A stretch of DNA of 64,000 bases from Saccharopolyspora kobensis (GCF_900108315.1 NZ_FNVB01000002.1:1607879-1671878), one strand, 5' to 3'; positions 40,951-53,497 are shown, counted from the first letter of the stretch. The notes: generated by a model not told the origin, from the sequence alone. Numbers and translations: made by a program.

Positions 40951-43542
40951 ATGCAACCCAGCCACAAGAATCCACGGAACGCGAGATTGATTCCGGACGC
41001 GGCCACCACGAAAAAGGGCGGAGAGGCGGGGCAGCGCACGCTCATCGTCGTCGGACACGGGATGGTCGGGCACCGGCTCGTCGAGGAGTTGCGGGCGCGC
41101 GACTCGGCGGGCACCTGGCGGATCGTCGTGCTCGGCGAGGAACCGCGGCCGGCCTACGACCGGGTCGCGCTGTCGTCGTACCTGGACGGCAAGAGCGCGG
41201 CGGATCTGAGCCTGACCGGTCAGGAGGTGCTGGCCGATCCGCTGGTCGAGCTGCGGCTGGGCACCGCGGTGACCGGTGTCGACCGGGCTGCCCGCACGGT
41301 GTCCACATCGGACGGATCGGTGCTGGGCTATGACGCGCTGGTGCTGGCCACCGGTTCGCGGCCGTTCGTGCCGCCGGTGCCCGGCCACGACCTCGACGGC
41401 TGCTTCGTCTACCGCACCATCGAGGATCTCGACGCCATCCGCGCCGCCGCGGTCGAGGGCGCGCCGGGCGTGGTCATCGGTGGCGGCCTGCTCGGGTTGG
41501 AAGCGGCCAACGCGCTGCGGCTGCTGGGGATGCGCCCGCACGTCGTGGAGATGGCGCCGCGGCTGATGCCGCTGCAGGTCGACGAGGGCGGCGGTCAGGT
41601 GCTCGGCCGCCTGGTCGGCGACCTCGGGTTGACCGTGCACTGCGGTGCGGCGACGAAGTCCATCGACGGCGACGGCCGGGTGCGCGGTGTGGCGCTGGCC
41701 GACGGCACGGTGATCGGCACCGAGCTCGTGGTGTTCTCCGCCGGAGTCCGGCCGCGCGACGAGCTGGCCGGGATCGCCGGGCTGGAGCGCGCCGAGCGCG
41801 GCGGGATCCTGGTGGACGAGTTCTGCCGCACCGCGGACGAGAACGTCTGGGCCATCGGCGAGTGCGCTGCGGTGCAAGGCCGCTGCTACGGGCTGGTCGC
41901 GCCCGGCTACAGCATGGCCGAAGGAGTCGCCGATCAGCTGGTGGGACTGGGCGGCGGTGCCTTCCCCGGCGCCGACCTGTCCACCAAGCTCAAGCTGCTC
42001 GGCGTGGACGTGGCGAGCTTCGGCGACGCGCACGGCGAGACCGAAGGCGCGCTGGAGGTCGTCTACGCCAACAACGCGGCGGGCACCTACGCCAAGCTCG
42101 TGCTCAGCGACGACGCACGGGTGCTGCTCGGCGGAGTGCTCGTCGGCGACGCCGGTGCGTACTCGGTGCTGCGACCGCTGGTGGGCCGCGAGCTGCCCGC
42201 GCCGCCCGAGCAGCTGCTGCTGCCCGCCGGGTCCGGTGTGGACGCCGGTGCGCTGCCCGCCGACGCCACGGTGTGCTCCTGCAACAACGTCACCAAGCAG
42301 GACATCACCGCGGCCATCGCCGAGCAGGGGCTCACCGACGTGCCGGGCATCAAGGCCTGCACGAAGGCGGGCAGCAGCTGCGGTTCGTGCGTGCCGATGC
42401 TCAAGAACCTGCTCGGCGAGTGCGGGGTGGCCACCTCCAAGGCGCTGTGCGAGCACTTCCCGCAGTCGCGCAGCGAGCTGTTCGAGATCGTCCGCGCGAC
42501 CGGGACGACCTCCTTCTCCGAGCTGATCGGCAAGCACGGCAGCGGGCGCGGCTGCGACATCTGCAAACCGGCCGTGGCCTCCGTGCTGGCCAGCCTCGGC
42601 CACGGGCACATCCTCGACGGCGAGCAGGCCGCGCTGCAGGACACCAACGACCGCTTCCTGGCCAACCTGCAGCGCAACGGCACCTACTCGGTGGTGCCCA
42701 GGGTGCCCGGCGGGGAGATCACCCCGGACAAGCTGATCGTGCTGGGCGAGGTGGCGCGGGACTTCGGCCTCTACACCAAGATCACCGGCGGGCAGCGCAT
42801 CGACCTGTTCGGCGCGCGGGTGGAGCAGCTGCCGCTGATCTGGCGGCGGCTGGTCGACGCCGGGTTCGAGTCCGGGCACGCCTACGGCAAGGCGCTGCGC
42901 ACCGTGAAGTCCTGCGTCGGCGACGACTGGTGCCGCTACGGCGTGCAGGACTCGGTGAGCATGGCCATCCGGCTGGAGCTGCGCTACCGGGGGCTGCGGG
43001 CGCCGCACAAGATCAAGGCCGGGGTGTCCGGGTGCGCCCGCGAGTGCGCCGAGGCGCGCGGCAAGGACTTCGGCGTGATCGCCACCGACAGGGGCTGGAA
43101 CCTCTACGTCGGCGGCAACGGCGGGTTCGCGCCCAGGCACGCCGAACTGCTGGCCGCCGACCTCGACGACGAGCTGCTGATCCGGCTGATCGACCGGTTC
43201 CTGATGTTCTACGTGCGCACCGCCGACCGGCTGCAGCGCACCTCGGCCTGGGTGGAGTCGCTGGACGGCGGCCTGGAGCACCTGCGCGAGGTCGTCGTCG
43301 AGGACTCGCTGGGCATCGCCGAGGAGCTGGAGGCGGCCATGCGCCGCCACGTCGACGACTACTCCGACGAGTGGGCCGGAGTGCTGGCCGATCCGGCCAA
43401 GCTGGCCCGCTTCGTCTCCTTCGTCAACGCCCCGGGGGCGCCGGACCCGACCATCCGCTTCGTGCGGGAGCGCGGTCAGATCCGGCCCGGTCCGGTGGTG
43501 CTGCCGATGCCCGCCGTCGCAACCCAGGAGGTGCCCAGGTGA
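40951..43542 (+). CDS. nirB: Nitrite reductase [NAD(P)H] large subunit
   Basis: 863 residues. FAD domain (LIVVGHGMVGHRLVEEL about 31-47), NAD-binding GVVIGGGLLGLEAANAL, two BFD-type [2Fe-2S] regions (CSCNNVTK...GSSCGSC and GCDICKP), and the sulfite/nitrite reductase ferredoxin-like and siroheme/[4Fe-4S] domains with Cys ligands in SCVGDDWC and SGCARECAEA. Catalyses six-electron reduction of nitrite to ammonium. ATG 40951 chosen for AGGGGA upstream; the first about 28 residues are extra compared with typical NirB. Its TGA overlaps the nirD GTG. Confidence 0.94.
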   Translation: MQPSHKNPRNARLIPDAATTKKGGEAGQRTLIVVGHGMVGHRLVEELRARDSAGTWRIVVLGEEPRPAYDRVALSSYLDGKSAADLSLTGQEVLADPLVELRLGTAVTGVDRAARTVSTSDGSVLGYDALVLATGSRPFVPPVPGHDLDGCFVYRTIEDLDAIRAAAVEGAPGVVIGGGLLGLEAANALRLLGMRPHVVEMAPRLMPLQVDEGGGQVLGRLVGDLGLTVHCGAATKSIDGDGRVRGVALADGTVIGTELVVFSAGVRPRDELAGIAGLERAERGGILVDEFCRTADENVWAIGECAAVQGRCYGLVAPGYSMAEGVADQLVGLGGGAFPGADLSTKLKLLGVDVASFGDAHGETEGALEVVYANNAAGTYAKLVLSDDARVLLGGVLVGDAGAYSVLRPLVGRELPAPPEQLLLPAGSGVDAGALPADATVCSCNNVTKQDITAAIAEQGLTDVPGIKACTKAGSSCGSCVPMLKNLLGECGVATSKALCEHFPQSRSELFEIVRATGTTSFSELIGKHGSGRGCDICKPAVASVLASLGHGHILDGEQAALQDTNDRFLANLQRNGTYSVVPRVPGGEITPDKLIVLGEVARDFGLYTKITGGQRIDLFGARVEQLPLIWRRLVDAGFESGHAYGKALRTVKSCVGDDWCRYGVQDSVSMAIRLELRYRGLRAPHKIKAGVSGCARECAEARGKDFGVIATDRGWNLYVGGNGGFAPRHAELLAADLDDELLIRLIDRFLMFYVRTADRLQRTSAWVESLDGGLEHLREVVVEDSLGIAEELEAAMRRHVDDYSDEWAGVLADPAKLARFVSFVNAPGAPDPTIRFVRERGQIRPGPVVLPMPAVATQEVPR

Positions 43543-43862
43543 ACTGGCAACGGATCTGCGAACTCGACCTGCTGCCGCCCGAGTGCGGGGTGCCCGCGCT
43601 GGTCCACGACCGGTCGGTGGCGGTGTTCCGCACGCGCGACGACGAGCTGTTCGCGGTCGGCAACGTCGACCCGTTCTGCGGGGCCGGGGTGATCAGCCGC
43701 GGCATCGTCGGCGACCGCGGCGGTGAGCCCACCGTCGCCTCGCCGATGCTCAAGCAGGTCTTCTCGCTGCGCACCGGGCTGTGCCTGGACGATCCGGCGG
43801 CGCGGCTGCCGGTCTACCCGGTCCGGCGCCGGGCCGACGTCGTGGAGGTCGCGCTGCCGTGA
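43539..43862 (+). CDS. nirD: Nitrite reductase [NAD(P)H] small subunit
   Basis: 107 residues of the Rieske-like NirD fold without the Rieske Cys-His ligands, as is normal for NirD (NVDPFCGAGVISRGIVG, VASPMLKQVFSLRTGLCLDD). Structural partner of NirB. GTG start overlaps the nirB stop and its own stop overlaps the CbiX GTG, both as GTGA. Confidence 0.93.
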   Translation: MNWQRICELDLLPPECGVPALVHDRSVAVFRTRDDELFAVGNVDPFCGAGVISRGIVGDRGGEPTVASPMLKQVFSLRTGLCLDDPAARLPVYPVRRRADVVEVALP

Positions 43863-44521
43863 ACCTGCTGCTGGTCGCCCACGGCACCCGCGATCCGGCC
43901 GGTCCCCGGGTGGTCGAGCGGCTGGCCGCCGCAGCGGCCGACCGGCTGGGCGTGCCGGTGCGGGTGGGCTACGTCGACGTCATCGGGCCGACCGCGGCCG
44001 AAGCGCTGGAGGGTCTCGACGGCCCGGTGGTCGTGGTGCCCGCCTTCCTGGCCTCCGGGTACCACGTGCGCACCGATCTCCCCGAGCAGATCGCCGCCAG
44101 CGGGCGGCCGGACGCCGTGCTCGCACCGGCGCTGGGCCCGGCCCCGGAGCTCGTCGAGGCGATGCGCACGCGGTTGGTCGCGGCCGGGTGGCGGCCCGGC
44201 AGGCGGATCGTGCTCTCCGCCGCCGGGTCCTCCGACGCGAGGGCGCTGGCCGACGTGCGCGCGGCGGCGCGGCTGCTGGGCCGCCGCTGCGGGCAGTGGC
44301 CGGTCCCGAGCTTCGTCACCACCGCCGCCCCGGCCACCGCCGAGGTCTGCGGCCCCGGCGACTTCATCGCGCCGTACCTGCTGGCCCCGGGCCTGTTCCA
44401 CCGGCGGCTGGCGGAGCTGCCGGTGGCCGGCCTGGCCGAGCCGATCAGCGACCACCCCGCCGTGGTGCAGCTCGTCGCCCGCCGCTACCGGCAGGCCCTC
44501 CGCGTGGTTCCCGCCGCCTGA
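43859..44521 (+). CDS. CbiX/SirB-type sirohydrochlorin chelatase
   Basis: 220 residues made of two CbiX-like halves. Metal-binding His in LLVAHGTRDP (residues 5-10 region) and the FLASGYHVRTDLPEQI segment mark the family; SSDARALADV and PSFVTTAAP come from the second half. Inserts Fe2+ (or Co2+) into sirohydrochlorin; placed after nirBD it probably makes siroheme for NirB. Translationally coupled to nirD (GTGA). Last gene of the nitrate operon. Confidence 0.87.
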   Translation: MNLLLVAHGTRDPAGPRVVERLAAAAADRLGVPVRVGYVDVIGPTAAEALEGLDGPVVVVPAFLASGYHVRTDLPEQIAASGRPDAVLAPALGPAPELVEAMRTRLVAAGWRPGRRIVLSAAGSSDARALADVRAAARLLGRRCGQWPVPSFVTTAAPATAEVCGPGDFIAPYLLAPGLFHRRLAELPVAGLAEPISDHPAVVQLVARRYRQALRVVPAA

Positions 44522-44584
44522 AAACCCGGCCGGCGGGGTACACCGATTGCTACGGCAGCACGTTCGGTCGAGGGGGTTGTCCAG

Positions 44585-44911
44585 ATGTCCAGCACGACGA
44601 GTTCCAGCACCGCGCACCGCACCCGTCGGCAACCCGCGAGCAAGAGCCGCCACGAGGCTCCCGCGATCCCCGTGCCCTACGTGACGGCTGAGCTGCACAC
44701 CGCCAAGATCCCGCTGCCCGGTGGCGAGAACGTCGCCTCCGCCGTCGACACCGTGCGCCACCAGATGCCCTCCCGCGATCAGCTGCTGTTCTACGGCGGG
44801 CTGACCGCGGCGGCGGCGTTCAGCATCATCGAGTGGCCGGTCGCGGCGGCGATCGGCATCGGCAATGCGCTCGTCCAGCGCAGCATGCACAAGGAGGCGG
44901 GCAAGAGCTGA
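44585..44911 (+). CDS. Small membrane-associated protein upstream of P-type ATPase
   Basis: 108 residues: Ser/Thr/Arg-rich N-terminus (1-25), a central segment VPYVTAELHTAKIPLPGGENV, then a hydrophobic stretch (about 70-95, FYGGLTAAAAFSIIEWPVAAAIGIGNALV) and a basic end. I do not recognise a domain. ATG with GAGGGGG upstream. It ends 7 bases before the CtpI-like ATPase gene, so it is in its operon and may be a regulatory or assembly partner. Confidence 0.72.
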   Translation: MSSTTSSSTAHRTRRQPASKSRHEAPAIPVPYVTAELHTAKIPLPGGENVASAVDTVRHQMPSRDQLLFYGGLTAAAAFSIIEWPVAAAIGIGNALVQRSMHKEAGKS

Positions 44912-44918
44912 GCGCGAG

Positions 44919-47900
44919 ATGCCACTGAGCCGGCTGCTCGCCAAAGCAGCCGAGGTCGCCGCACCGGTTTTGCAGGCGGCCCGCACCACGACGGCCGCTC
45001 CCACCGGTCGCCGGGTGTGGGCCGGTCGGCACCGCAGCCACCTGGAGGTCCGCGGCCTGCACGAACCCGGCTCCGAGGCGACGGCCCGCGAGATCGAAGC
45101 CCGGGTGGCGGACGTCGACGGCGTGCGCCGCGCCGAGATCAACGGCGTGCTCGGCCGCGTTGTCGTCGAGCACGAACCGGGCGTGGACATCGCGGCGCTG
45201 TCCCGCCTGATCTCCGACGTCGAGGGCGAGCACGGCCTGGACGCCGCGGAGATGTCACCGCGCAGCACCGCCCACCCCGCCAACGCCGAGCCGGTGCTCC
45301 GCGAAGCGGCGGCGCTGGTCATCAGCCTGGCCGGGCTCGGCTACGCCACTGCGGCCGCGCTGCTGCCGGTGCGCGTGCTGCCACCGCTGCTGCCCGCCGC
45401 GGTGTCGCTGGTCGACACCGTGCCGTGGATGCGCCGCGAGCTGGAGCGCAAGCTCGGCCGCGCGCCTGCGGACAGCCTGCTCGCGCTCGGTGGCGCGGTC
45501 TCGCACGGGTTGTCCCGGAGTCCGCTCGGCGTGTTCACGCACTTGTGCGTCCGGTTCTGCGCCTCGCGCGAGATGCTCGCCCGGCAGCAGGCCTGGGCCG
45601 AGTGGGAGCGCAGTTCGGTGCACCGCTGCGATCCGGTAGCCGTCGAACCGCGCCCGCAGCCGGTTCCGGACGGTCTCGTCGAGCGGGTCGCCGGTGTCTC
45701 GGGAACGGCAGCGCTGGCCGGTTACGGCACCGTGCTCGCCGCTTCCCGCAATCCGCCTCGGGCGCTGGCCATGCTGGTCGCCGGGGCGCCGAAGCCCGCC
45801 AAAGCCGGGCGCGAGGCCTTCGCCGCGCAGCTCACCACCGCGATCTCGGCACGGGGCGGGCTGGTCCTGGATCCCGATGCGCTGCGCAGGCTCGACCGCG
45901 TCGACACCGTCGTGTTCGACGCTCCGGTGCTGCTGACCGGCCGCCGCGCGGTGGACTCCGTGGTGCCGGTGGATCCGGAGGCCGACGCCGCGGAGCTGTT
46001 CGTCCGGGCCAGCCGGCTCGTCGATCCGCAGGACCCGACGGCGGAGAAGGTTCTCGGCGACTGGTCGGCCGGACCGCAGTCGGGTGATGTGGTGCTGCGG
46101 CACCGCGGCGAGGTCGTCGCGCGGGTCGACGTCGTCGACGAGCTGGATCCGCTGGCCGAAGCGCTGGTGGAAGCGGCCCGCGCGAACGGTGCGGCGGTGG
46201 TCGCAGGCGACCGGCTGGACGACAGGCTCCCGCTGGAGCGGGTGGTGCCCGGTGGGAACCGGCTGGCGCGCTCGGTGCGGCGCCTGCAGGCCGAGGGCGC
46301 GGTGGTCGCCGTGGTCTCCGCCCGCGCGGACGCCGCCCTGACCGCCGCCGACGTCGGCATCGGACTGTCCACATCGGACCAGACGCCGTGGGGCGCCGAC
46401 GTGCTGTGCCCGCGAGCCGATGTCGTCCACATGCTGTTGTCCGCGACCGAGAACGCCCGCGCGGCCAGCCGGAACGCGGCGCTGCTGTCGGTCGTCGGTT
46501 CGTGCTTGGGAGCGCTGTTCACCGCGTTCGGACCAGCACTCGGCGCTCCGGCACGCGCCTCGATGCCGGTGCAGGCGACCACCCTGACAGCGCTGTTCAC
46601 CGGCACCTGGGCGGGAATCCGGGCGGCCGACCGCGCTCCGCCGATCCCGCAGGAGCGCACGCCTTGGCACGCCATGCCCCCGGACGCGGCACTGTCCACA
46701 CTGGCCAGTTCCGAGCGGGGGCTGAGCAGATCCATCGCCGCTTCCCGGCACCAGCACCGCGATCGCGGCCGGGCCCGGCCCGGCATCGCCCGGGCGACCG
46801 CGGCGGGCCTGATCACCCCGATCACGCCGGTGCTCGGCGCCGGGGCCGTCGTCTCCGCCGGACTGGGCTCGGTGGTCGACGCGGCGCTGATCGTCGGCGT
46901 GCTGCTGGCCAGCGCGCTGGTCGACGGCGTGCAACGGGTCGCCACCGACCGGGAGCTGACCCGGCTGCTCGACGCCGGGCAGGTGCCCGCGCGCCGCAGG
47001 CGGGAAGGCACCGTCGAGGTGGTCCCGGCCGACCAGCTGGTGCCCGGCGACGTCGTCGAGCTGCGCGCCGGTGACGGGGTCCCCGCCGACTGCCGCCTGC
47101 TGTCCACCGACGGCCTGGAGGTCGACGAGTCCAGCATGACCGGCGAGTCCCAGCTGGTCGTCAAGGACATCGCGGCCACCACCGCGCCCGACGTCGCCGA
47201 CCGCACCTGCATGGTCTACCGGGGCACGGCCGTCGCGAGCGGGACCGGCACGGCCGTGGTCGTCGCGGTCGGCACGCACACCGAGCTCGGGCGCACCGCG
47301 CGCACCAGCGCGCCGGAGACCGGCAACGGCGTCGAAGCCCGGCTGGGCGAGCTCACGAAGAAGCTGCTGCCGGTCTCCATCGGCGCGGGCGGCGTGCTGT
47401 TCGTCGCCGATCTGCTGCGCGGTGTGCCGCTCGGCCGGACCGTCGCGCGTTCCGTGGGCCTGGCGGTGGCCGCCGTGCCCGAAGGCGTTCCGTTCGTCGC
47501 CACGCTCGCCGAGCTCGCCGCAGCCCGCCGCCTGGCCGGGCGCGGCGTGCTCGTGCGCAGCCCCGCCACGATCGAGGCGCTGGGCCGGGTCGATGCCCTG
47601 TGCTTCGACAAGACCGGCACCCTCACGCAGGGCCGGATCGCGCTCGGCCAGATCTCCGACGGCCGCACCGCTCAGCCCACCGCGCACCTCGACGAGCGGC
47701 ACCGGGAGATCGTGGCCGCGGGCGTGCGGGCCACGCCGCGGCAGAGCGACGAGCACCCGCTCCCCCACCTGACCGACCGGGCCGTGCTCGACGGCGCCCG
47801 CGCCGCAGGTGTCGCGGCGGAGGAAACCGTGCTGGCGGAGCTGCCCTTCGAACCGTCGCGGAGCTTCCACGCGGTGCGCGTCGACGGCCTGCTCTCGGTC

Positions 47901-49166
47901 AAGGGGGCCCCGGAGGTCGTGCTCGACCGGTGCGCGCGCCGACGGACCGCGGAAGGCAGCGAGGCGTTCGACGCCGCAGCGCGGGCGGAGGTCGAGCGCG
48001 AGATCGAGCGGCTGGCGGCGGACGGCTACCGGCTGCTGGCGGTGGCCGAGCGCGCCGCCACCGCCGCGACCGAGCTCACCGAGTCCGATGTGGACGACCT
48101 GGAGTTCGTCGGCCTGCTGGGGCTGGCCGATCCGGTGCACCCGGCCGCCGCCGAGGCCGTCGCGCAGCTGAGCAGCGCGGGCGTGGACGTGATCATGATC
48201 ACCGGCGATCACCCGAGCACCGCCGAGGCCATCGCCGCCGAGCTCGGCGTGCTCGGCGGCAAGCGGGTGCTCACCGGCGCGGAGCTGGACCGGCTCGACG
48301 ACGAGCAGCTGACCGGCGAACTGCCCGGGATCGCGGTGTTCGCCCGGGTGAGCCCGGCGCAGAAGGCCCGCATCGTGAGCCGGCTGCGGGCCGGCGGCCG
48401 GGTGGTGGCGATGACCGGCGACGGCGCCAACGACGTCCCGGCGATCAACCTGGCGCAGGTGGGCATCGCGTTCGGCTCCCGGGCCACCCCGGCGGCGCGC
48501 GAGGCCGCCGACCTGGTCGTCGCCGAGGACCGCATCGAGACGCTGACCGACGGCATCGTCGAAGGCCGCGGGATGTGGACGTCGGTGCGCGATGCGCTGT
48601 CGATCCTGCTGGGCGGCAACCTCGGCGAGATCGGCCATGCGCTGGGCACCGGGCTGCTCAGCCCCGCAGCCGGGCTCAACGCCCGTCAGCTGCTGGTGGT
48701 CAACCTGCTCACCGACGTCCTGCCCGCCATCGCGATCGCGGTCCGGCCGCCACCGCACGCCACACCGGAGAAGCTGCTGGCCGAGGGCCCCGAGGTCTCG
48801 CTCGGCTCGGCGCTGGCGCACGACGTCTACGCCCGCGCCGCGGCCACTGCCGGTGCGGCCGGGCTCGCGTGGCTGCTCGCCCGGCCGCTGTCCACCGCCG
48901 CTCAAGCGCGCACCACCGGCCTGGTCGCACTGGTCTCCGCGCAGCTCGCGCAGACCTTGGCGGTGCGGGGCCGCACGCCGCTGGTCCTCGCCGCGGGAGC
49001 GGGTTCGCTGGTGCTGCTCGTCGCCGTCGTGCAGCTGCCCGGCATCAGCCGCTTCTTCGGCAGCAGTCCCCTGCTCCCGCACCAGTGGGCCATCGCGGCC
49101 GGCACGTCGATCGCTGCGGCACTGGCGGTGCTGATGTGGCAGAAGTGGCGGCGGAACACCTCCTGA
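44919..49166 (+). CDS. Giant cation-transporting P-type ATPase (CtpI/CtpH-like)
   Basis: 1415 residues, about twice the size of a standard P-type ATPase. The C-terminal half is complete: TGES actuator motif (SSMTGESQL), PEGVP in membrane helix 4, phosphorylation site DKTGT at Asp897, TGD and GDGANDVPA hinge, and NLLTD in the C-terminal helices. The N-terminal half (about 1-600) contains a heavy-metal-associated-like domain, extra membrane segments and a degenerate HAD-like region (VDTVVFDAPVLLTG, VVSARADAALTAADVGIG), as in mycobacterial CtpI and CtpH. Ion specificity is unknown. ATG 44919. Coupled to the small upstream membrane protein. Confidence 0.86.
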   Translation: MPLSRLLAKAAEVAAPVLQAARTTTAAPTGRRVWAGRHRSHLEVRGLHEPGSEATAREIEARVADVDGVRRAEINGVLGRVVVEHEPGVDIAALSRLISDVEGEHGLDAAEMSPRSTAHPANAEPVLREAAALVISLAGLGYATAAALLPVRVLPPLLPAAVSLVDTVPWMRRELERKLGRAPADSLLALGGAVSHGLSRSPLGVFTHLCVRFCASREMLARQQAWAEWERSSVHRCDPVAVEPRPQPVPDGLVERVAGVSGTAALAGYGTVLAASRNPPRALAMLVAGAPKPAKAGREAFAAQLTTAISARGGLVLDPDALRRLDRVDTVVFDAPVLLTGRRAVDSVVPVDPEADAAELFVRASRLVDPQDPTAEKVLGDWSAGPQSGDVVLRHRGEVVARVDVVDELDPLAEALVEAARANGAAVVAGDRLDDRLPLERVVPGGNRLARSVRRLQAEGAVVAVVSARADAALTAADVGIGLSTSDQTPWGADVLCPRADVVHMLLSATENARAASRNAALLSVVGSCLGALFTAFGPALGAPARASMPVQATTLTALFTGTWAGIRAADRAPPIPQERTPWHAMPPDAALSTLASSERGLSRSIAASRHQHRDRGRARPGIARATAAGLITPITPVLGAGAVVSAGLGSVVDAALIVGVLLASALVDGVQRVATDRELTRLLDAGQVPARRRREGTVEVVPADQLVPGDVVELRAGDGVPADCRLLSTDGLEVDESSMTGESQLVVKDIAATTAPDVADRTCMVYRGTAVASGTGTAVVVAVGTHTELGRTARTSAPETGNGVEARLGELTKKLLPVSIGAGGVLFVADLLRGVPLGRTVARSVGLAVAAVPEGVPFVATLAELAAARRLAGRGVLVRSPATIEALGRVDALCFDKTGTLTQGRIALGQISDGRTAQPTAHLDERHREIVAAGVRATPRQSDEHPLPHLTDRAVLDGARAAGVAAEETVLAELPFEPSRSFHAVRVDGLLSVKGAPEVVLDRCARRRTAEGSEAFDAAARAEVEREIERLAADGYRLLAVAERAATAATELTESDVDDLEFVGLLGLADPVHPAAAEAVAQLSSAGVDVIMITGDHPSTAEAIAAELGVLGGKRVLTGAELDRLDDEQLTGELPGIAVFARVSPAQKARIVSRLRAGGRVVAMTGDGANDVPAINLAQVGIAFGSRATPAAREAADLVVAEDRIETLTDGIVEGRGMWTSVRDALSILLGGNLGEIGHALGTGLLSPAAGLNARQLLVVNLLTDVLPAIAIAVRPPPHATPEKLLAEGPEVSLGSALAHDVYARAAATAGAAGLAWLLARPLSTAAQARTTGLVALVSAQLAQTLAVRGRTPLVLAAGAGSLVLLVAVVQLPGISRFFGSSPLLPHQWAIAAGTSIAAALAVLMWQKWRRNTS

Positions 49167-49277
49167 CCTGCACTGTTATCGCCCGGTTCACCGCGCCGAC
49201 ACCTCCGGATGCACCCCGGCTAACCCGGCCGGCGCACAGTCGGGCCGTACCGTCGCAGAACACCCGGAGAGAGCCCG

Positions 49278-49373
49278 ATGCAGTTCCTGACCGCAGTCCT
49301 GACCGCTGCCGCCGTCGCCCTGGTGGAGACCCTGGTGGTCCACCTCGTCCGCAAGACCCTCCGCACGGCCTGA
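49278..49373 (+). CDS. 31-residue single-helix microprotein
   Basis: MQFLTAVLTAAAVALVETL then a basic tail (VRKTLRT), encoded from an ATG with a good ribosome binding site (GGAGAGAG, 4 bases spacing). One hydrophobic helix (about 3-24) with positive C-terminus suggests insertion in the membrane. It lies 111 bases downstream of the P-type ATPase on the same strand, so it could be a small ATPase subunit of the KdpF type, or be unrelated. Supported only by start signal and composition. Confidence 0.5.
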   Translation: MQFLTAVLTAAAVALVETLVVHLVRKTLRTA

Positions 49374-49496
49374 CCCCGGCCTGCCGGAACCCGCGACTCA
49401 GCACGGCGCGGTCGCCGACGAACGGACGACCGATGTGGACACCTGGCGGGACGGCCGCCGGCGCTGCGTGCACAGCTACATCACGCCGGTCCTGAC

Positions 49497-50462
49497 CTAC
49501 ACCCCGGCCAGCTCCGAGGCCTGGGTCTTCGCCGGCGCGGAGCGCTGGGCGACGTAGGCACCGGCGAGGATCAGCGCGCCGCCGAGCAGCTGGACCGGCC
49601 CCAGCGCCTCCGACAGCAGCGCCCAGGCGAGCACGGTGGCCACCACCGGCTCCAGGAACGCGACCGCGCCCGCCACCTGCGGCGACAACCGGCGAACCGC
49701 GAGGATGCCGGTCAGGTACGCCAGCACCGTGCTGAACACGACGATCCAGGCCACCGCCACCAGCGCCGGGAACTGCCGGCCGGCCAGCTGCACGTCGCCG
49801 AGCAGCAGCGCCCAGTCCATGTCCCACGGCTGCGCGATCAAGGTCACCACCACCGCGCCGAGCAGCAGCCCGAACCCGGCGAGGGCGAACGGATCGACCT
49901 CCGGCCCGCTGTCGGACAGCAGGAAGTAGGCGGCCTGGCAGCCCGCGGCGCCCAGCGCCAGCAGCAGGCCGACCGGGTCGAAGCTCAGCCCGGCCCACAG
50001 CTCCACCACGCAGGCCAGGCCGACCATCGCGATCGCCACCCCGATCGCCGCCGACCGGCTCACCGGGGCCCGCCGCACGAAGCGGATCCAGCCAAGCACC
50101 AGCACCGGCCCCAGGAACTCGATCAGCAGCGCCACCCCGACCGGCACGCTGGCGATCGAGGCGAAGTAGAAGACCTGCACCCCGGCGATGGCGAACAGCC
50201 CGTACCCGATGAGCAGCTTGGGCACCCGCCGCACGGCCGCGGCGTGCCGGAGGGCGAAGGGCAGCATCAGCAGCGCACCACCGGCCAGTCGCAGCCACGC
50301 CACCTGCAGCGGGCTGAACCCGGCGGTGATCAGCGGCTTGGCGAACGGCCCCGAACCGCCGAAGCAGAACGCGGAAGCGATGGCGATCGCCACCCCGGCG
50401 GACTTGGCACTGCTGGACAGGTTGCGCACCCGCCCATGGAAGCACGCGCCCCCGACCACCAT
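49497..50462 (-). CDS. EamA/DMT-superfamily transporter
   Basis: About 321 residues with ten hydrophobic helices in two EamA repeats (IAIASAFCFGGSGPFAKPLITAG... and LLLALGAAGCQAAYFLLS...), RhtA/YdcZ-type metabolite exporter in the plasma membrane; substrate unknown, often amino acids. The start is uncertain: ATG 50462 is used, GTG 50429 is an alternative that would begin just before the first helix. It is divergent from aconitase. Confidence 0.85.
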   Translation of the reverse strand: MVVGGACFHGRVRNLSSSAKSAGVAIAIASAFCFGGSGPFAKPLITAGFSPLQVAWLRLAGGALLMLPFALRHAAAVRRVPKLLIGYGLFAIAGVQVFYFASIASVPVGVALLIEFLGPVLVLGWIRFVRRAPVSRSAAIGVAIAMVGLACVVELWAGLSFDPVGLLLALGAAGCQAAYFLLSDSGPEVDPFALAGFGLLLGAVVVTLIAQPWDMDWALLLGDVQLAGRQFPALVAVAWIVVFSTVLAYLTGILAVRRLSPQVAGAVAFLEPVVATVLAWALLSEALGPVQLLGGALILAGAYVAQRSAPAKTQASELAGV

Positions 50463-50564
50463 GAACCCGATTCCGGTACCACCGTCCCAATGCTTGGGAA
50501 CCCCCGGAAAAACAGCCGTTTTGCACGGGGTGGTACATGTGATCGAGAGTTTGCCGACCCTTAG

Positions 50565-50594
50565 TTGAGGGCTCTTACAGGACAAGCGTACTGT
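50565..50594 (+). promoter_or_regulatory. Candidate aconitase promoter
   Basis: TTGAGG (50565-50570), 18 bases, then TACTGT (50589-50594), about 99 bases before the acn start, giving a 5' leader of roughly 90 bases. Confidence 0.45.
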
Positions 50595-50692
50595 TAATTG
50601 CGAAGAGAGCGGGTTCCCGCGCACGCTCGGCCGACGTGCGCGAGACTCGCAATCGTTCCCGAACTTGCGCCCGTCGCGAGATGGAGTTGAAC

Positions 50693-53497
<2,805 letters not shown>

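Noticed and set aside
45255..49082. 1275-codon minus-strand frame opposite the P-type ATPase
   Set aside because: Shadow frame; the plus strand encodes DKTGT, TGES and GDGAND motifs in order.
49374..49560. Plus-strand open segment (reading TWRDGRRRCVHSYITPVLTY) downstream of the microprotein
   Set aside because: It has no start codon with a ribosome binding site and runs into the 3' end of the EamA gene on the other strand; it may be a gene remnant, but nothing supports it.
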